NCBI GenBank assembly: GCA_016165875.1
Contig: JABBOT010000082.1
Span: 4,701,168 to 4,765,167 of the forward strand
DNA: 64,000 nt
Source: Acanthopleura granulata
Lineage: Eukaryota; Mollusca; Polyplacophora; Chitonida; Chitonidae
Direction of reading: 5' to 3'
The notes under the pieces were generated by a model. It did not search any database. It had not been told where the DNA came from and saw only the letters and a list, made by a program, of their open reading frames with translations. Positions 63,393-64,000 of the stretch are shown here, in pieces; within the stretch, counting starts at the first letter, position 1, and each line of letters opens with the position of its first letter. The position numbers and the translations under genes were made by a program.

Positions 63393-64000
63393 GACGTCAT
63401 CGATGATTAAATTGAAGATACAGCGAAAACTCTAAGTGGTAGAGGAATGGGGTTTGGAAGATTGGATTTCTTGTCATAAAGTGCTGCAGAAGAGCGGTTT
63501 GATGAGATCTAGATAGAGTTTGCTCTTTTTGTGACTGATTTCTCTCATTGCCACAAGCTACAACGTTCTGCAGTGCAGCTGTGTGTAATGTGTAGAAATA
63601 AGAATATCAATTGCTGTGATTCACATTCCTCTGTGTATTTTATATTTTGGATAACTGATGCAATATCAACTCTTTATGATACTTCAAGTAAACTGTCTCG
63701 GTAAAGTAGTTACATAGAAGTGAAAGAAAACCTGGCTCCTATATATACATATAGTAAGGTCTCACAGTGTTTGTATATGTAAAACAGAGGGTAAGTTCTG
63801 CCTTTGGCCATCAAGTGGGCATTTCAATTCTGCTGGGCACAACGAAGGTATTAATTGATGTATATTAAGGCTAGCTTGCAGCATTTGTTAAAATTTTACA
63901 AATTTCGTTTGGTTTCTACCGATTTGAGGCTGTTGGCCGGCACGGGATTGTGACGTCATCCATCTTTCAATTTGAGATACAGGCAAATGACTGGGTCGGA
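63393..64000 (+). repeat. Unit 57, partial (cut by window end)
   Basis: Half A has the 13-bp deletion region in altered form (AGAGCGGTTTGATG) with an AGATCT where others have GAATTC. Half B starts at 63952 and runs off the window. Confidence 0.93.

Larger units (their letters stand above)
1..64000 (+). repeat. Tandem satellite array, ~1,147-bp unit, 57 unit starts
   Basis: The landmark TGACGTCATCGATGATT (or a close variant) recurs at a spacing of 1,131-1,153 bp in all but three intervals: 1,378 in the first unit and 488 in two truncated units. Every copy is in the same orientation. Between landmarks the text is the same sequence with point changes and small indels, so nothing in the 64 kb lies outside the repeat. 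Both window ends fall inside units, so the array extends further on each side. Size, homogeneity and nested higher-order structure are typical of eukaryotic centromeric or heterochromatic satellites. I do not recognise the family, and chromosomal location is inference. Confidence 0.97.

Noticed and set aside
1..64000. CENP-B box (TTCGNNNNANNCGGG)
   Set aside because: I looked at the TTCG-containing blocks (ATTCGATTTCTCG, ATTCGAACGAAAGC, TTTCGTTTGG) and none has the required CGGG at the right distance.
1..64000. CRISPR array
   Set aside because: The repeat period is over 1 kb and the intervening sequence is repeated, not unique spacers.
1..64000. rDNA or tandem gene family
   Set aside because: No rRNA-like conserved segments, no consistent exon frame, and no tRNA-like fold recognised in the unit.

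Overview
The whole 64 kb window is one uninterrupted head-to-tail satellite DNA array. I see no protein-coding gene, rRNA, tRNA, transposon or CRISPR array. The unit is about 1,147 bp. I count 57 unit starts from a landmark (TGACGTCA followed by TCGATGATT) that recurs from 279 to 63393. All copies lie in the same orientation, and no foreign sequence interrupts them. A megabase-type, moderately AT-rich array with nested higher-order repeats points to a eukaryotic nuclear chromosome (centromeric, pericentromeric or other heterochromatin). I cannot name the species. An invertebrate animal is only a guess.

Each ~1,147 bp unit is itself an old tandem dimer of two diverged ~573 bp halves. Half A carries GGGATTATGACGTCATCG and half B carries GGGATTGTGACGTCATCC. 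The halves align along their full length, with a few strongly conserved cores: the palindrome TGACGTCA, the stretch TTTCT[CT]GTCATAAA, and CAGCTGTGTGTAATGT. An intact TGACGTCA (the cAMP response element / CREB-ATF consensus) occurs in about 109 of the 112 halves.

Layout. 1-13 kb: older-looking units with the 'GCTCGCGTG' leader, organised as dimers in which alternate units carry an 11-bp deletion; it includes two apparently identical 2,284-bp copies (2068-4351 and 4352-6635) and a 227-bp internal duplication in the first unit. 13-29 kb: a mixed zone with trimer and 3,939-bp periodicity; two units (from 19983 and 23922) have lost half B at exactly the same junction. 29-43 kb: a five-unit, 5,733-bp higher-order repeat in two almost identical copies (31237-36969 and 36970-42702). 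43-47 kb: units with a shared 13-bp deletion. 47.2-50.6 kb: three nearly identical 1,147-bp units in a row. 52-63 kb: a looser trimer (3,439-3,441 bp). Leader types change progressively along the array, and a HindIII-creating subfamily is found only from 24.6 kb onward.

Short open frames recur on the minus strand, but their frames differ between halves and break between copies, so I treat them as shadows of the repeat. If the array is transcribed, the best candidate signals are an AATAAA, a TATATATA box and a GTAAGT donor-like site clustered within about 75 bp of half A. They are described as sequence motifs only; no activity is shown.
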